DNA of 64,000 bases from assembly GCA_016285145.1 (NCBI GenBank), contig JAEEQE010000001.1, forward strand, positions 113,922 through 177,921. The letters run 5' to 3'. Both the position numbers and the translations under genes were made by a program. Below are positions 1 through 7,805 of the stretch, one piece after another (position 1 is the first letter of the stretch; each line of letters starts with the position of its first letter). The notes below the pieces were generated by a model, which was not told where the DNA came from, did no database searches, and saw only the letters and a list, made by a program, of their open reading frames with translations. The stretch is from Bacteroidales bacterium (GTDB lineage Bacteria; Bacteroidota; Bacteroidia; Bacteroidales; WCHB1-69).

Positions 1-2
1 TC

Positions 3-404
3 ACCCAATACCAGCACCTTTTCCAACAGGGAAAACGCCTGTTCATTAAGGCCGCCCTCGATATTAAAATGTGGAAGAAAAAAGACGAAAAAGGGGAAGA
101 AAAGGAGGAAAAGAGAATCGACTTCAAGCCGTTGAAAATCATATATCTGGAAGATGCTTACGAGCAACTGTGTTCGGAAGTGACTTTGCAGGTGAGCATC
201 AAGGATGTGAGCCGGGATTTGGCGATGGAGATAAAGGAGCTGTTGGCCAAACATCCGGGTACCGTGCCGTTTAATCTCCGCATTTTCGAAAAGGGTGGGG
301 TGTTCTATGCCGACTTCTTTAATTTTTCCACTAAAGTGAATCCGGAATCTTTGTTGGGGGATTTAGATCATCTTTCTATAAATTATAATGTTGAATTGAA
401 ATAA
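3..404 (+). CDS. dnaE: DNA polymerase III subunit alpha, C-terminal end (partial)
   Basis: This is the last 133 residues of what looks like the replicative polymerase catalytic subunit; the body lies upstream of the window. The frame is open from base 3 and closes at a TAA. The visible part resembles the OB-fold tail of Bacteroidota DnaE, with the stretches VTLQVSIKDVS and HPGTVPFNLRIFE followed by a short hydrophobic strand. The internal ATG at 69 sits in a lysine/glutamate-rich linker and is not taken as a start because the frame continues smoothly upstream. The assignment rests on a short C-terminal similarity. A different OB-fold protein is possible but less likely. Confidence 0.72.
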   Translation, partial: TQYQHLFQQGKRLFIKAALDIKMWKKKDEKGEEKEEKRIDFKPLKIIYLEDAYEQLCSEVTLQVSIKDVSRDLAMEIKELLAKHPGTVPFNLRIFEKGGVFYADFFNFSTKVNPESLLGDLDHLSINYNVELK

Positions 405-415
405 AACAATGAGTA

Positions 416-1675
416 GTGGATGCTTTTTTTCGCTATAGTAAAACATTTTTTCTGTTGATAGGGACGTTTGTCCTCTGTGCCCTTTTGTCGTGTGTGTTGC
501 CCAATAAGCTGATACATAGGCATATAGTGGATTCTGTGCCTGCATTTATGGAAGAGGGCGATTATCCCCGGGCCATCATCCGAAGCCAGTCCTGCCAGAT
601 GGATAATTTCACGGACGCTCTGATCTTGGACATGGCCTATTATATAGACCGTGACGACCTTGCCAACTCGATGTTCGCGCCGCCGTACGCGGCGCGCGAC
701 CGCATTATGCACACCAATCTGCAGTTGATGGTGGAAGGGGCCATCACCCCCCAGATATACTATTCGCGCTATTGGCATGGTGCCACCTTTCTGACACGAT
801 TCCTGCTGGTGGTTGGCGATTACACCATGGTACGCTATTTCCTGTATGTGCTGACCTCTCTGTTGCTGCTGGTTACATGCTGTGTCTTGTACCGACAGGC
901 GGGGCTCCCTTTGACGGTCGGGTTCTTTTCGGGTTTCATCCTGTTGTACGGCTTCGTCACACAATTCTCGGTGCAGTTCGCCACGGACATTATCCTGTCT
1001 CTTCTTTTTGTCATTCTGGTATGCTGGCATCATAGTCGGTTTGAGAAGGTGGCATGGCTGTTGTTTGTGGACGGTTGCGTCACCTGCTTTCTCGATCTTC
1101 TGACCGCTCCGATGCTGACAGTGGGGATGCCTATGCTGGTGTACATCATGCTGACGCAACGCCGTCATCGCAATGCGGAGTGGCGGGTGTGCGCGAAAGA
1201 TGTCGTTGTGCCCTCCGTACTATGGGGGGTGGGCTATTCCCTGACTTGGTTTTCCAAATGGGTGTTGGCATCCATCTTTACAGATGAACCGGCTATCCGT
1301 GACGGCATCTCCCAGTTTCTGTTCCGCTCCGGGACCGATGACGGGTTTTCCCGTTGGGATGCGCTGTGCTCGAATGTTCACATGCTCCCCGGTACCACGC
1401 TCATTTGCTGGCTGATTGTGTTGGCCATCCCCGCCATTGTCGCTTTTCATGCAAAGAATTATAAAAGCGTCATATTGCTGATCCCGTTTGCCGTGCTGCC
1501 GTATCTATGGTATCTGTTTGCCGCCAATCACTCCTATATTCACAGCTGGTTCACCTATCGTGACCAGATGTTGACCGTCTCTGCCTTGTCGGTTGGCCTT
1601 GTCATGCTCGCCGACTGGTCTAAAATCAAAGTATGGTGCAGAACACGTTCTGAAAAAAAACATAAATCGTTATGA
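416..1675 (+). CDS. Polytopic membrane protein of unknown function
   Basis: A 419-residue protein with about nine to ten hydrophobic segments. The first (residues 10-27) is followed by a soluble loop of roughly 90 residues that contains charged and aromatic positions, then the remaining helices. One early long extracytoplasmic loop followed by many helices is reminiscent of GT-C type membrane glycosyltransferases, but I see no diagnostic motif, so no reaction is assigned. It starts with GTG 11 bases after dnaE; the ATG at 409 in another frame stops within ten codons. Its stop overlaps the next start (ATGA), so it is probably co-transcribed and translationally coupled with the NfeD-like protease gene. 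Confidence 0.7.
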   Translation: MDAFFRYSKTFFLLIGTFVLCALLSCVLPNKLIHRHIVDSVPAFMEEGDYPRAIIRSQSCQMDNFTDALILDMAYYIDRDDLANSMFAPPYAARDRIMHTNLQLMVEGAITPQIYYSRYWHGATFLTRFLLVVGDYTMVRYFLYVLTSLLLLVTCCVLYRQAGLPLTVGFFSGFILLYGFVTQFSVQFATDIILSLLFVILVCWHHSRFEKVAWLLFVDGCVTCFLDLLTAPMLTVGMPMLVYIMLTQRRHRNAEWRVCAKDVVVPSVLWGVGYSLTWFSKWVLASIFTDEPAIRDGISQFLFRSGTDDGFSRWDALCSNVHMLPGTTLICWLIVLAIPAIVAFHAKNYKSVILLIPFAVLPYLWYLFAANHSYIHSWFTYRDQMLTVSALSVGLVMLADWSKIKVWCRTRSEKKHKSL

Positions 1676-3036
1676 AGCAGTTTTTTGGTTCAAAAGTTTC
1701 CTTTTTGTTAATCCTGTTGTGTCTTTTGGCACAAATGGTTATGGCGCAGGATGCTGTGAAAGTTTACTATTATAAAATTGATGATAACATTGCCAAGCCC
1801 GCGCAGCGCAAGACGGAGAAGGCTGTGAAGGATGCCGAGGCGATGAAGGCGGATTATATCCTGCTGGAACTGAATACCTTTGGTGGGGAGTTGGATGCCG
1901 CCGACAAGATTCGCACGCTGCTCCTCAACGCACCGATGCCCACGATGGTCTGGGTGAACAACAACGCGGCCTCGGCGGGCGCACTCATTTCCATCGCGTG
2001 CGACAGCATCTATATGGCCTCCGGCTCCTCGTTAGGAGCGGCCTCTGTAGTCAACCAGCAGGGGGAGGTCATGCCCGACAAGTACCAGTCGTACATGCGT
2101 TCGCTGATGCGTGCCACGGCGGAAAAAAACGGGCGAAATCCTGATGTGGCGCAGGCAATGGTGGACCCCGATGTGCGAGTGCGTGGCATTAGCGACAGCG
2201 GCAAGGTGCTGACATTCACCACGGAAGAGGCCCTTAAGAACGGCTTCTGCGAGGGCATGGCTGACAATCGTGAGGAAGTGCTCAAACAGGCGGGTCTGGA
2301 GCATAGCAAGGTGGAGGAACAGCATCTTTCCGGCATCGACAAGATTATCAATTTTTTAGTGAACCCCATTGTGAGCGGTATCCTGATCATGTGCATCGTG
2401 GGCGGATTGTATTTTGAGCTGCAGTCGCCGGGATTGGGACTTCCGATAATCATCGCTATTATAGGAGCGTTGCTCTATTTTGCCCCGCATTATCTGGAAG
2501 GTTTGGCGGCGCATTGGGAGATACTGGTCTTTCTGGCGGGGGTGGTCCTGCTGATGTTGGAGTTCTTCGTCATTCCCGGCTTCGGGGTGGCGGGGGTGTC
2601 CGGCATTGTGCTCATCCTTGCCTCGCTGGTGTTGACCATGGTATTCAACGTGGGTTTCCATTTTCATTTCGACCCCAGCTTGGACGCCGCCGCCCAGATA
2701 GGACAGAGTACCGTGCTGGTGGTGGTGAGTGTGGTGGCAGGCTTCTTCCTGTCGCTGTGGCTCGCCAAGAAGGTCATCACGGCCCAAACTCCATTCGGCA
2801 CGATGGCCCTGAACACTGAACTCGACACCGACAAGGGCTTTATCTCGCAGGATATGCACCTGAAGCAGTATGTGGGTAGGGAGGCGGTGTCCGCCACCTT
2901 CATGCGCCCGGCAGGTAAAATCAATATTGATGGTGAGATATTGGAGGCCACCTCCGAGCATGGCCTGATAGACAAAGGCACACCGGTAGTGGTGGTGAAA
3001 TTTGAAAACGCCCAGCTGGTAGTCCGCAAACGTTAA
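1672..3036 (+). CDS. NfeD-family membrane-bound serine protease (NfeD1b type)
   Basis: A 454-residue protein. A signal peptide (residues 1-25, ending MVMAQ) is followed by a ClpP/SppA-class protease domain (about 28-210). A Ser-Lys dyad is visible: Ser101 in AASAGAL and Lys137 in PDKYQSY. About four membrane helices (230-370) and a C-terminal OB-fold NfeD domain (about 390-454) come next. Members of this family cleave membrane-associated proteins such as stomatin partners and act at the cytoplasmic membrane facing the periplasm. No stomatin/flotillin gene adjoins it here. The start overlaps the stop of the upstream membrane protein by ATGA; a glycosyltransferase follows after 21 bases. Confidence 0.88.
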   Translation: MKQFFGSKVSFLLILLCLLAQMVMAQDAVKVYYYKIDDNIAKPAQRKTEKAVKDAEAMKADYILLELNTFGGELDAADKIRTLLLNAPMPTMVWVNNNAASAGALISIACDSIYMASGSSLGAASVVNQQGEVMPDKYQSYMRSLMRATAEKNGRNPDVAQAMVDPDVRVRGISDSGKVLTFTTEEALKNGFCEGMADNREEVLKQAGLEHSKVEEQHLSGIDKIINFLVNPIVSGILIMCIVGGLYFELQSPGLGLPIIIAIIGALLYFAPHYLEGLAAHWEILVFLAGVVLLMLEFFVIPGFGVAGVSGIVLILASLVLTMVFNVGFHFHFDPSLDAAAQIGQSTVLVVVSVVAGFFLSLWLAKKVITAQTPFGTMALNTELDTDKGFISQDMHLKQYVGREAVSATFMRPAGKINIDGEILEATSEHGLIDKGTPVVVVKFENAQLVVRKR

Positions 3037-3057
3037 CTCTTTACTTTTATTAGGAAT

Positions 3058-3825
3058 ATGATGAATGAAACAGCTGACATACGTGCCATTCTCCGCGACC
3101 TGCGTATCTGTGTGGTGATTCCCACCTACAACAATGCCGGCACGCTGTTGGAAGTCATACGAAACGTGTCGGAGTATTGTGCGGACATTTTCGTGGTGAA
3201 CGACGGCTCCACGGATGCCACGCCGGAGCTTCTCAGCCGTCCGGATTTGCCGGCCACGGTGCTTGCGTACATGCCGAACAAGGGGAAAGGTACGGCTTTG
3301 GTAACGGGATTCCGCGAGGCCTTGAAACGCGGGTTCCGTTACGCTATCACCATCGACTCCGACGGCCAGCATTATGCAAGCGACATCCAAGCCTTCGCGG
3401 AGACGGTTGCCTTGTACCCCGACGCGCTCATCATCGGCAGCCGGGGAATGAAACACGACAATATGCCGCAGAAGAACACCTTTGCCAACAAGTTCTCCAA
3501 TTTCTGGTTTGCGGTGCAGACGGGTCGGCGCCTGCCCGACACGCAGAGCGGATTCCGTCTTTATCCCTTGGACAAGATGGGCAGCATGCGCCTGCTTACC
3601 TCCCGCTATGAGGCGGAGCTGGAGATGCTGGTGCGCTCCGCTTGGCGTAACATACCGATCATAGCCATTCCAATACGGGTGTATTATCCTCCTGAAGGAG
3701 AGCGCGTTTCGCATTTCCGTCCGGCTAAGGATTTCACGCGCATCAGCCTGCTGAACACCTTTTTCTGTTTTGCCGCCTTGCTCTACGGCTACCCCTCGAT
3801 GCTTGTTCGGAAGCTTTTAAATTAG
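3058..3825 (+). CDS. Family 2 glycosyltransferase
   Basis: A 255-residue GT2 enzyme, probably transferring a sugar from a nucleotide donor to polyprenyl phosphate or a lipid-linked glycan at the inner face of the membrane. Visible motifs are the amino-terminal VVIPTYNNAG strand-loop, NDGSTD (48-53) and the metal-binding DSD (100-102, in TIDSDGQH). The C-terminal 30 residues are hydrophobic and may associate with the membrane. Length and order match dolichyl-phosphate mannosyltransferase-like GT2 proteins. The acceptor cannot be told from sequence. A second ATG lies one codon downstream (3061). It ends the dnaE-side operon: the accessory cassette with inverted repeats begins directly after its TAG. 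Confidence 0.85.
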   Translation: MMNETADIRAILRDLRICVVIPTYNNAGTLLEVIRNVSEYCADIFVVNDGSTDATPELLSRPDLPATVLAYMPNKGKGTALVTGFREALKRGFRYAITIDSDGQHYASDIQAFAETVALYPDALIIGSRGMKHDNMPQKNTFANKFSNFWFAVQTGRRLPDTQSGFRLYPLDKMGSMRLLTSRYEAELEMLVRSAWRNIPIIAIPIRVYYPPEGERVSHFRPAKDFTRISLLNTFFCFAALLYGYPSMLVRKLLN

Positions 3826-3891
3826 GACTGGCCGTTGGCCTTTGGGAGTTAGCCGTTGGCTTTTGGCCGTTAACTAATGGCTTTTGTGCCG
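3826..3891. repeat. Left inverted-repeat end of accessory cassette
   Basis: The segment begins GACTGGCCGTTGGC (3826-3839), repeats AGCCGTTGGCTTTT (about 3851-3864) and ends AATGGCTTTTG. The reverse complement of the same string, including the 14-base terminus without a mismatch, lies at 7626-7671. It starts right after the stop codon of the glycosyltransferase gene. Confidence 0.75.
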
Positions 3892-3950
3892 ACAGCTATG
3901 GATGTCCGAAGGGACATAATCTTATTAACCTCATATAAGCGACTGGAGGG
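3884..3950 (+). repeat. Dispersed intergenic repeat, copy 1
   Basis: The run from TTGTGCCGACAGCTATGG to AAGCGACTGGAGGG is nearly identical to 7397-7464. It contains a hairpin ATGTCC-GAAG-GGACAT (3902-3917). In the other copy the stem is ATGTCCC/GGGACAT, so both copies keep a perfect stem although stem length and loop differ. No reading frame is conserved between the copies. Confidence 0.75.
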
Positions 3951-4067
3951 CGAGGCGGTTCATGCTGCGAAGATATAAAATATTAGCTATTTTCGCGGCA
4001 TGAAATTCTTGCAAACAGATCCGCAAAAGTCCATGTTACGATTTTTGGAGTATTTCTGAATCGTTTC

Positions 4068-4097
4068 TTGGCCGATTTCAAAAAAAATGTACTTTTG
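4068..4097 (+). promoter_or_regulatory. Promoter of MNT/HEPN pair
   Basis: TTG (4068-4070), a 19-base spacer and TACTTTTG (4090-4097) fit the Bacteroidota sigma-ABfr consensus (TTG at -33, TAnnTTTG at -7). The start codon follows 17 bases downstream. Confidence 0.7.
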
Positions 4098-4114
4098 CAA
4101 AAATTATACAGAAA

Positions 4115-4429
4115 ATGAAGCGAACCAGCATAGTTGACAAAATCAGGAAGGTGGCCAGCAGGATGAAACCTGCGGTACAAACCATCCTATATGGTTCGGA
4201 AGCCCGAGGGGATGCCCGCGAGGATTCCGACATAGACTTGTTAATGCTTGTGGATGCAGACAAACTGTCATACGAGGACAAAGACCGCATCATTGCCCCA
4301 TATTACGACATCGAGCTGGAGACTGGCGTTATCATCAGCACGCTCATCATGCCTCGGAAAGAGTGGGATAATCGCCCTTTCCCAACGCCCTTTTATGTAA
4401 ATGTCACAAACGAAGGAATAATACTATGA
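4115..4429 (+). CDS. MNT-type minimal nucleotidyltransferase
   Basis: A 104-residue minimal nucleotidyltransferase domain. The helix-strand signature GSEARG (27-32) is followed by DSDIDLL (37-43), whose aspartates 39 and 41 form the metal-binding pair; a further acidic residue (ELETG) lies about 30 residues on. Family members such as MntA transfer AMP to a partner HEPN protein and act as antitoxins. The stop overlaps the start of a HEPN gene (ATGA), the standard pairing. It has its own consensus promoter. The pair lies inside the inverted-repeat cassette, next to AT-rich exported-protein genes, which suggests acquisition as a unit. Confidence 0.85.
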   Translation: MKRTSIVDKIRKVASRMKPAVQTILYGSEARGDAREDSDIDLLMLVDADKLSYEDKDRIIAPYYDIELETGVIISTLIMPRKEWDNRPFPTPFYVNVTNEGIIL

Positions 4430-4830
4430 AAGACGAACTGACAAGCGAGGCATACGAGGCTTTATCCCAATACCGGCAGAGCCGGGCACATGAAACGTTG
4501 GCTGAAATACCCTTTTTGCGGGAAAAAGGGTATTACGGGACGGCCACCAACCGTTTGTATTACGCCTGCTACTATGCCGCATTGGCACTTCTGGCAAAAC
4601 ATCATATCACGGCAGGCACTCACGCTGGAGTGAAGACCCTGTTGGGCTTGCACTTTGTGTCCAAAGGACTGGTCTCCAAAGAGAGTGGTCGCGCATTCTC
4701 GAATCTGTACGACAGCCGCCAACGCGGAGATTATGACGAGTTCGTATATGCCACATTGGAGGAAGTTGACGAGCTATACCCCAAAGCACAACATTTTATC
4801 GAAGAAATAGATGCGTTATTGGAGAAATAG
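4426..4830 (+). CDS. HEPN-domain protein (MNT partner)
   Basis: A 134-residue all-helical HEPN protein. NRLYYACYYAALALL (42-56) is the typical aromatic-rich helix, and SRQRGDYDEF (97-106) is the conserved C-terminal motif of this branch. HEPN proteins are often ribonuclease toxins, but the catalytic R-X4-6-H motif cannot be found here. Either it belongs to the branch that lacks this motif or it acts differently. It is translationally coupled to the nucleotidyltransferase. The toxin role is therefore only an inference from gene pairing; a substrate-binding accessory role for the nucleotidyltransferase is the alternative. Confidence 0.82.
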   Translation: MKDELTSEAYEALSQYRQSRAHETLAEIPFLREKGYYGTATNRLYYACYYAALALLAKHHITAGTHAGVKTLLGLHFVSKGLVSKESGRAFSNLYDSRQRGDYDEFVYATLEEVDELYPKAQHFIEEIDALLEK

Positions 4831-4912
4831 ACATTGTATTCCTCTATCTCTTCGCGCCATGAAACCCACCGCCACATTAATCAAACATTCATTTTCAATA
4901 GAGATATTCCAA

Positions 4913-5308
4913 ATGAAAAATAATAAACTATTCGTAATCTTTTTGCTTGCTTTTATGATTGTAGGATGTGTTTTTGACGGAGGAAGCAAAAAAAAAATTG
5001 TAGGAAACTATTATTTGTGGCAGTGGGAAGGAGGACGTTCCTATTATTTGGTTGACAAACATACTTCCCCGAACGGTGGAGGTCTAATCGATGGCACAGT
5101 TCAGATTATTGCATGGAGTGATAATTATATTTATGTCAAAAAGAAACCACTTTTTTCAGGAGAAAAGAAAGGATGGGTTATTATAGACGTTAAAAATCAA
5201 AAAATAACAAAAACAATTTCAGAACAAGTAATGAAAGAACGACTGTCAGCTAATGGGGATTCAAATATACAATTTTATTCTGCAGAATCTGCATGGAGAA
5301 AATTATGA
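4913..5308 (+). CDS. Small lipoprotein, unknown function
   Basis: A 131-residue protein starting at an ATG at 4913. The longer frame back to 4811 is rejected because it would put the signal peptide 34 residues inside the protein. The hydrophobic N-terminus (KLFVIFLLAFMIVGC) ends in a lipobox with cysteine 19, so export and lipid attachment are expected. The mature part is lysine-rich with several aromatic beta strands (NYYLWQWEGGRSYYLV). I recognise no named family. Base composition is visibly more AT-rich than the flanking core genes. Its stop (ATGA, 5305-5308) overlaps a possible start of the next gene, so the two are probably co-transcribed. Confidence 0.7.
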   Translation: MKNNKLFVIFLLAFMIVGCVFDGGSKKKIVGNYYLWQWEGGRSYYLVDKHTSPNGGGLIDGTVQIIAWSDNYIYVKKKPLFSGEKKGWVIIDVKNQKITKTISEQVMKERLSANGDSNIQFYSAESAWRKL

Positions 5309-5376
5309 ATGACAGTTCACAGTTATACCTAGAGTCTAATGGATTCCTGACAGCAGAAAGAACAAACAACAATAAG

Positions 5377-6132
5377 ATGAGCAAGAGTCAAAACAATAAT
5401 ATCTTTTTGTGGATCGGATTGTGTATCTTGTTGATATTGCCAAATATGGCAAGGACACAATCGGTTAAATTAACGTTATTTGTCACAGACTCTTTGACAG
5501 AAGAGAGTGTTACAAACTATAGTGTTTATATTGACGACTCCATCGTTTTCCCCTCTCTTGATGAAACCAATGCCGCACACTTCGTGTTGGATAAGGACAT
5601 AGACCACACATTCAGAATCAGAGTGTATAAATTCCACTATCATGACAGGATTTTTGATTTAAAGATGCCAAAAACCTTATCTGACACAACTATTCATGTT
5701 AAAATGAACTACATTCTCTCTGAACCGCAGCTGCCATTGTTCTTTTTCGATAGTGACAGCATCGTTCCCGACACAAATTTCAATCCCATTTATACAGACC
5801 CTGTCTTGTGGTTGGGGTACATTCAGAAATCCAGAGGTTATATCATACAAGTGAATGCTTTTTGCTCCTCAGAAGACCAAACATTGTGCGAACAAAGAAT
5901 AAGTTGCGTGAAAAACATATTGATACAACATGGTGTCGATTCTTCAAAGATGGATGTCCTTATGCATCCGTTTGAACCTTATCAAATATTATACCCAAAG
6001 GAATTCGACCAATATTTTCACTTCAAGGACATTTTAGATGAGGAATTCATGCGAGATCTCCCCGCCGATGAAAAATCCAAAGCGATGAAATACAATAGTC
6101 GCATAACGGTAACGGTTGCCGAAGATTTATGA
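5377..6132 (+). CDS. Exported protein with degenerate OmpA-like C-terminus
   Basis: A 251-residue protein from the ATG at 5377, chosen because it puts the hydrophobic signal segment (IFLWIGLCILLILPNMART) near the start. In-frame ATGs at 5293 and 5305 overlap the preceding gene. The middle part is beta-rich. The C-terminal third resembles an eroded OmpA peptidoglycan-binding domain: a strand YIIQVNAFCSSEDQ, then ERI.CVKNILIQHGVDSSKM, then YNSRITVTV, in the order strand - helix with RA/ERI - GI/GV - NRR-like terminus. The two arginines expected in NRRV are reduced to one. Function unknown; AT-rich like its neighbours. Confidence 0.6.
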   Translation: MSKSQNNNIFLWIGLCILLILPNMARTQSVKLTLFVTDSLTEESVTNYSVYIDDSIVFPSLDETNAAHFVLDKDIDHTFRIRVYKFHYHDRIFDLKMPKTLSDTTIHVKMNYILSEPQLPLFFFDSDSIVPDTNFNPIYTDPVLWLGYIQKSRGYIIQVNAFCSSEDQTLCEQRISCVKNILIQHGVDSSKMDVLMHPFEPYQILYPKEFDQYFHFKDILDEEFMRDLPADEKSKAMKYNSRITVTVAEDL

Positions 6133-6140
6133 ATTAATCC

Positions 6141-6148
6141 TATCTTTG
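6141..6148 (+). promoter_or_regulatory. -7 element TATCTTTG
   Basis: TATCTTTG with TTG 22 bases upstream (6116-6118). It lies 44 bases before the ATG of the next exported-protein gene. Confidence 0.5.
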
Positions 6149-6192
6149 CGCCATGAAAAGTAGTACTTTCCAAAGCAAAAAACCTTTCAAAA

Positions 6193-7122
6193 ATGAGCAT
6201 TATTAGACACTTTGCTTTCTTCCTCTTGGTTTTAAGCTTGCCTTCTTTGTTCGCTCAAAATCGACCACCTATGTGGATAGAAATTGATCAGGGCGGCTGG
6301 GTAGGGGACAAAATAATACTTTCTCGTTACGGAGTGATTGTATCAACGCCTGACTATCCAGGATCTCCGTGGCACCTTTATAATACCACATACTATCCTC
6401 CAAGCAAATTAGGTGAAAGCCATATAGACAGCTTGTTTGAATATGTGAACACACACTATCAGCATTCAAGGAGTAAGGAGTTCACTACAAATAAAGTATT
6501 AACTTTAGACGGTACCTGGACGGATATTTACATACAGAATGGCCGTTATGTGAATACGATGAGAACAACCCAGGATTGTTTCAGTAAAGAAATGGATGTT
6601 ATTGAGCGTATGGCAAACCGGATTCTTGACGAGTTGTCAGACTCTAACAACATCTATAGGGGCGGTTACGTTGAAGATTGTGATATTGCGGAGACTTCGC
6701 CATTTTGCTACTTAAACACACTTGAAGGTTCCTCATTTAGTGATTATTTCTGCCAATTTTTCGGGGATGGTGAAATATTGTTCACCATCTGTCAATATGT
6801 CGGGCTAATGTATGAAGATGGACAGGCTTGTTTCATTCCAGAATATCCAGACCATGTCAAAAAACAGTATTCCATTAATTGGGTAAAGTTGTTATACCGC
6901 ATGAGGAATGATCTTCGTCAATGTCACTCGGACACAATTCCCGGGATGAATGGGAATTATTTGTTGGTGCGATTCAATGGGCAGTGGTCCTACGTAAATG
7001 AATTAGATATGAAAACACTGAAAGGATGGCTGAAAATGATGGACAAAGTGGTGCCACGAGCCTATCGGAAATCATTCAAACGCAAAAAGGAACAATTAGT
7101 CCTGTCGTGGGAAAAGAAATAG
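6193..7122 (+). CDS. Exported protein of unknown function
   Basis: A 309-residue protein with a clear signal peptide (residues 1-22, ending SLFAQ). The mature part is mixed alpha/beta, aromatic-rich and has several cysteines (for example CDIAETSPFC). The C-terminus is strongly basic (KSFKRKKEQLVLSWEKK). No family is recognised. It has its own TATCTTTG promoter element rather than reading through from the upstream gene. With the two preceding genes it forms a trio of exported proteins next to the MNT/HEPN pair. It is the last gene before the 316-bp palindromic repeat and the right end of the inverted-repeat cassette. Confidence 0.65.
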   Translation: MSIIRHFAFFLLVLSLPSLFAQNRPPMWIEIDQGGWVGDKIILSRYGVIVSTPDYPGSPWHLYNTTYYPPSKLGESHIDSLFEYVNTHYQHSRSKEFTTNKVLTLDGTWTDIYIQNGRYVNTMRTTQDCFSKEMDVIERMANRILDELSDSNNIYRGGYVEDCDIAETSPFCYLNTLEGSSFSDYFCQFFGDGEILFTICQYVGLMYEDGQACFIPEYPDHVKKQYSINWVKLLYRMRNDLRQCHSDTIPGMNGNYLLVRFNGQWSYVNELDMKTLKGWLKMMDKVVPRAYRKSFKRKKEQLVLSWEKK

Positions 7123-7240
7123 TTGAAAAATTCCTATCTTCGCGCCATGATCCACACCATCACATACCCGCTCGCCATCTGATGTATTTTCCTAAAATGT
7201 GTGAAAACTCATCCCGTCCTCGTCACCGGTTGTCATTCCC

Positions 7241-7556
7241 GTTTCGCGGCGTGCAAACATTTTCTCTGTGGCACGCGCCTGCCGCGCCGCGAGGGTTTTC
7301 TGGCGCGCCCCACATCCCCAGACCGCGTTCCTTTCAGTCCCTTGGTCTGGGGTTATTAGAATTCGGCCTCTCCGAGGCCGTGCCCTCACGCCTTGTTTGT
7401 GCCGACAGCTATGGATGTCCCGGAGGGACATGATTTTATTAACCCCATACAAGCGACCGGAGGGAGCGCAATGTGGGGCTGAACACGCCGCGTGCAAATC
7501 CTCGCGGCGCGGCACGTGTGTGCCACGAGAGCAGACACCCGCCGCCGCGAAAGGGT
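7241..7556. repeat. 316-bp imperfect palindrome, MITE/REP-like
   Basis: The two arms can be aligned as inverted copies. GCCGCGCCGCGAGG (7281-7294) matches the reverse complement of 7500-7513 perfectly. CCCCACAT (7308-7315) matches ATGTGGGG (7471-7478), and GGGGTTATTA (7349-7358) matches the complement of TTATTAACCCC (7436-7446). The outer TTTCGCGGCG (7242-7251) pairs with CGCCGCGAAA near 7544-7553. The centre has its own small hairpin GGCCTC-TCC-GAGGCC. No transposase is encoded, so it would be a non-autonomous or structural element. Confidence 0.7.
7397..7464 (+). repeat. Dispersed intergenic repeat, copy 2
   Basis: Near-identical to 3884-3950 in the same orientation. The stem is ATGTCCC (7415-7421) and GGGACAT (7425-7431) with a GGA loop. 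Confidence 0.75.
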
Positions 7557-7625
7557 AGGGCGTGCCACGAAGGGAAATAGGTTTGGTTTAGAGGTGCTGC
7601 ATATTGAATTATGGTGTTAAGAAAC

Positions 7626-7671
7626 AAAAAGCCAATATTCCAAGCCAACGGCTAACAGCCAACGGCCAGTC
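7626..7671. repeat. Right inverted-repeat end of accessory cassette
   Basis: AAAAAGCCAAT, then AAGCCAACGGCTAACA, ending GCCAACGGCCAGTC (7658-7671): the reverse complement of the left end at 3826-3891. The terminal 14 bases match perfectly. No convincing target-site duplication flanks the pair; only a shared AAATT is seen. Confidence 0.75.
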
Positions 7672-7710
7672 TCAAATTCCACCTCCTGCATCCCGTATCA
7701 TTTTTTTGAG

Positions 7711-7718
7711 TATCTTTG
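7711..7718 (+). promoter_or_regulatory. -7 element TATCTTTG before hutU
   Basis: TATCTTTG followed by GCGCC, the arrangement seen at many starts in this window. It leaves a leader of roughly 85 bases before the hutU start. No -33 TTG is found at the usual spacing. Confidence 0.5.
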
Positions 7719-7805
7719 CGCCGGCAAATCTTATGTTTGCCAGACAAGTAGATTTGACAGGTGCCTCGTCTTGTTGCGAGCTCCGAATACATTTTATAAA
7801 ATGCG

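Larger units (their letters stand above)
7123..7805. other. Long intergenic region filled with repeats
   Basis: No gene is supported in these 683 bases. The stretch holds a GC-rich imperfect palindrome (7241-7556), the second copy of the dispersed repeat (7397-7464), the right inverted-repeat end (7626-7671) and the hutU promoter element (7711-7718). Several overlapping open frames on both strands come from GC-rich palindrome sequence and look non-coding. A CTATCTTCGCGCC string at 7134-7146 resembles a decayed promoter element but has no gene behind it. Confidence 0.7.

Noticed and set aside
4811-4912. Upstream extension of the small lipoprotein gene
   Set aside because: It places the signal peptide in the interior of the protein and overlaps the HEPN gene.
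7026-7568. Overlapping open frames on both strands in the GC-rich palindrome
   Set aside because: They follow the inverted repeat, overlap each other in several frames, have no promoter or start context and resemble no protein.
3816-7682. Target-site duplication flanking the inverted-repeat cassette
   Set aside because: The flanks share only AAATT at unequal distances, so no duplication can be claimed.
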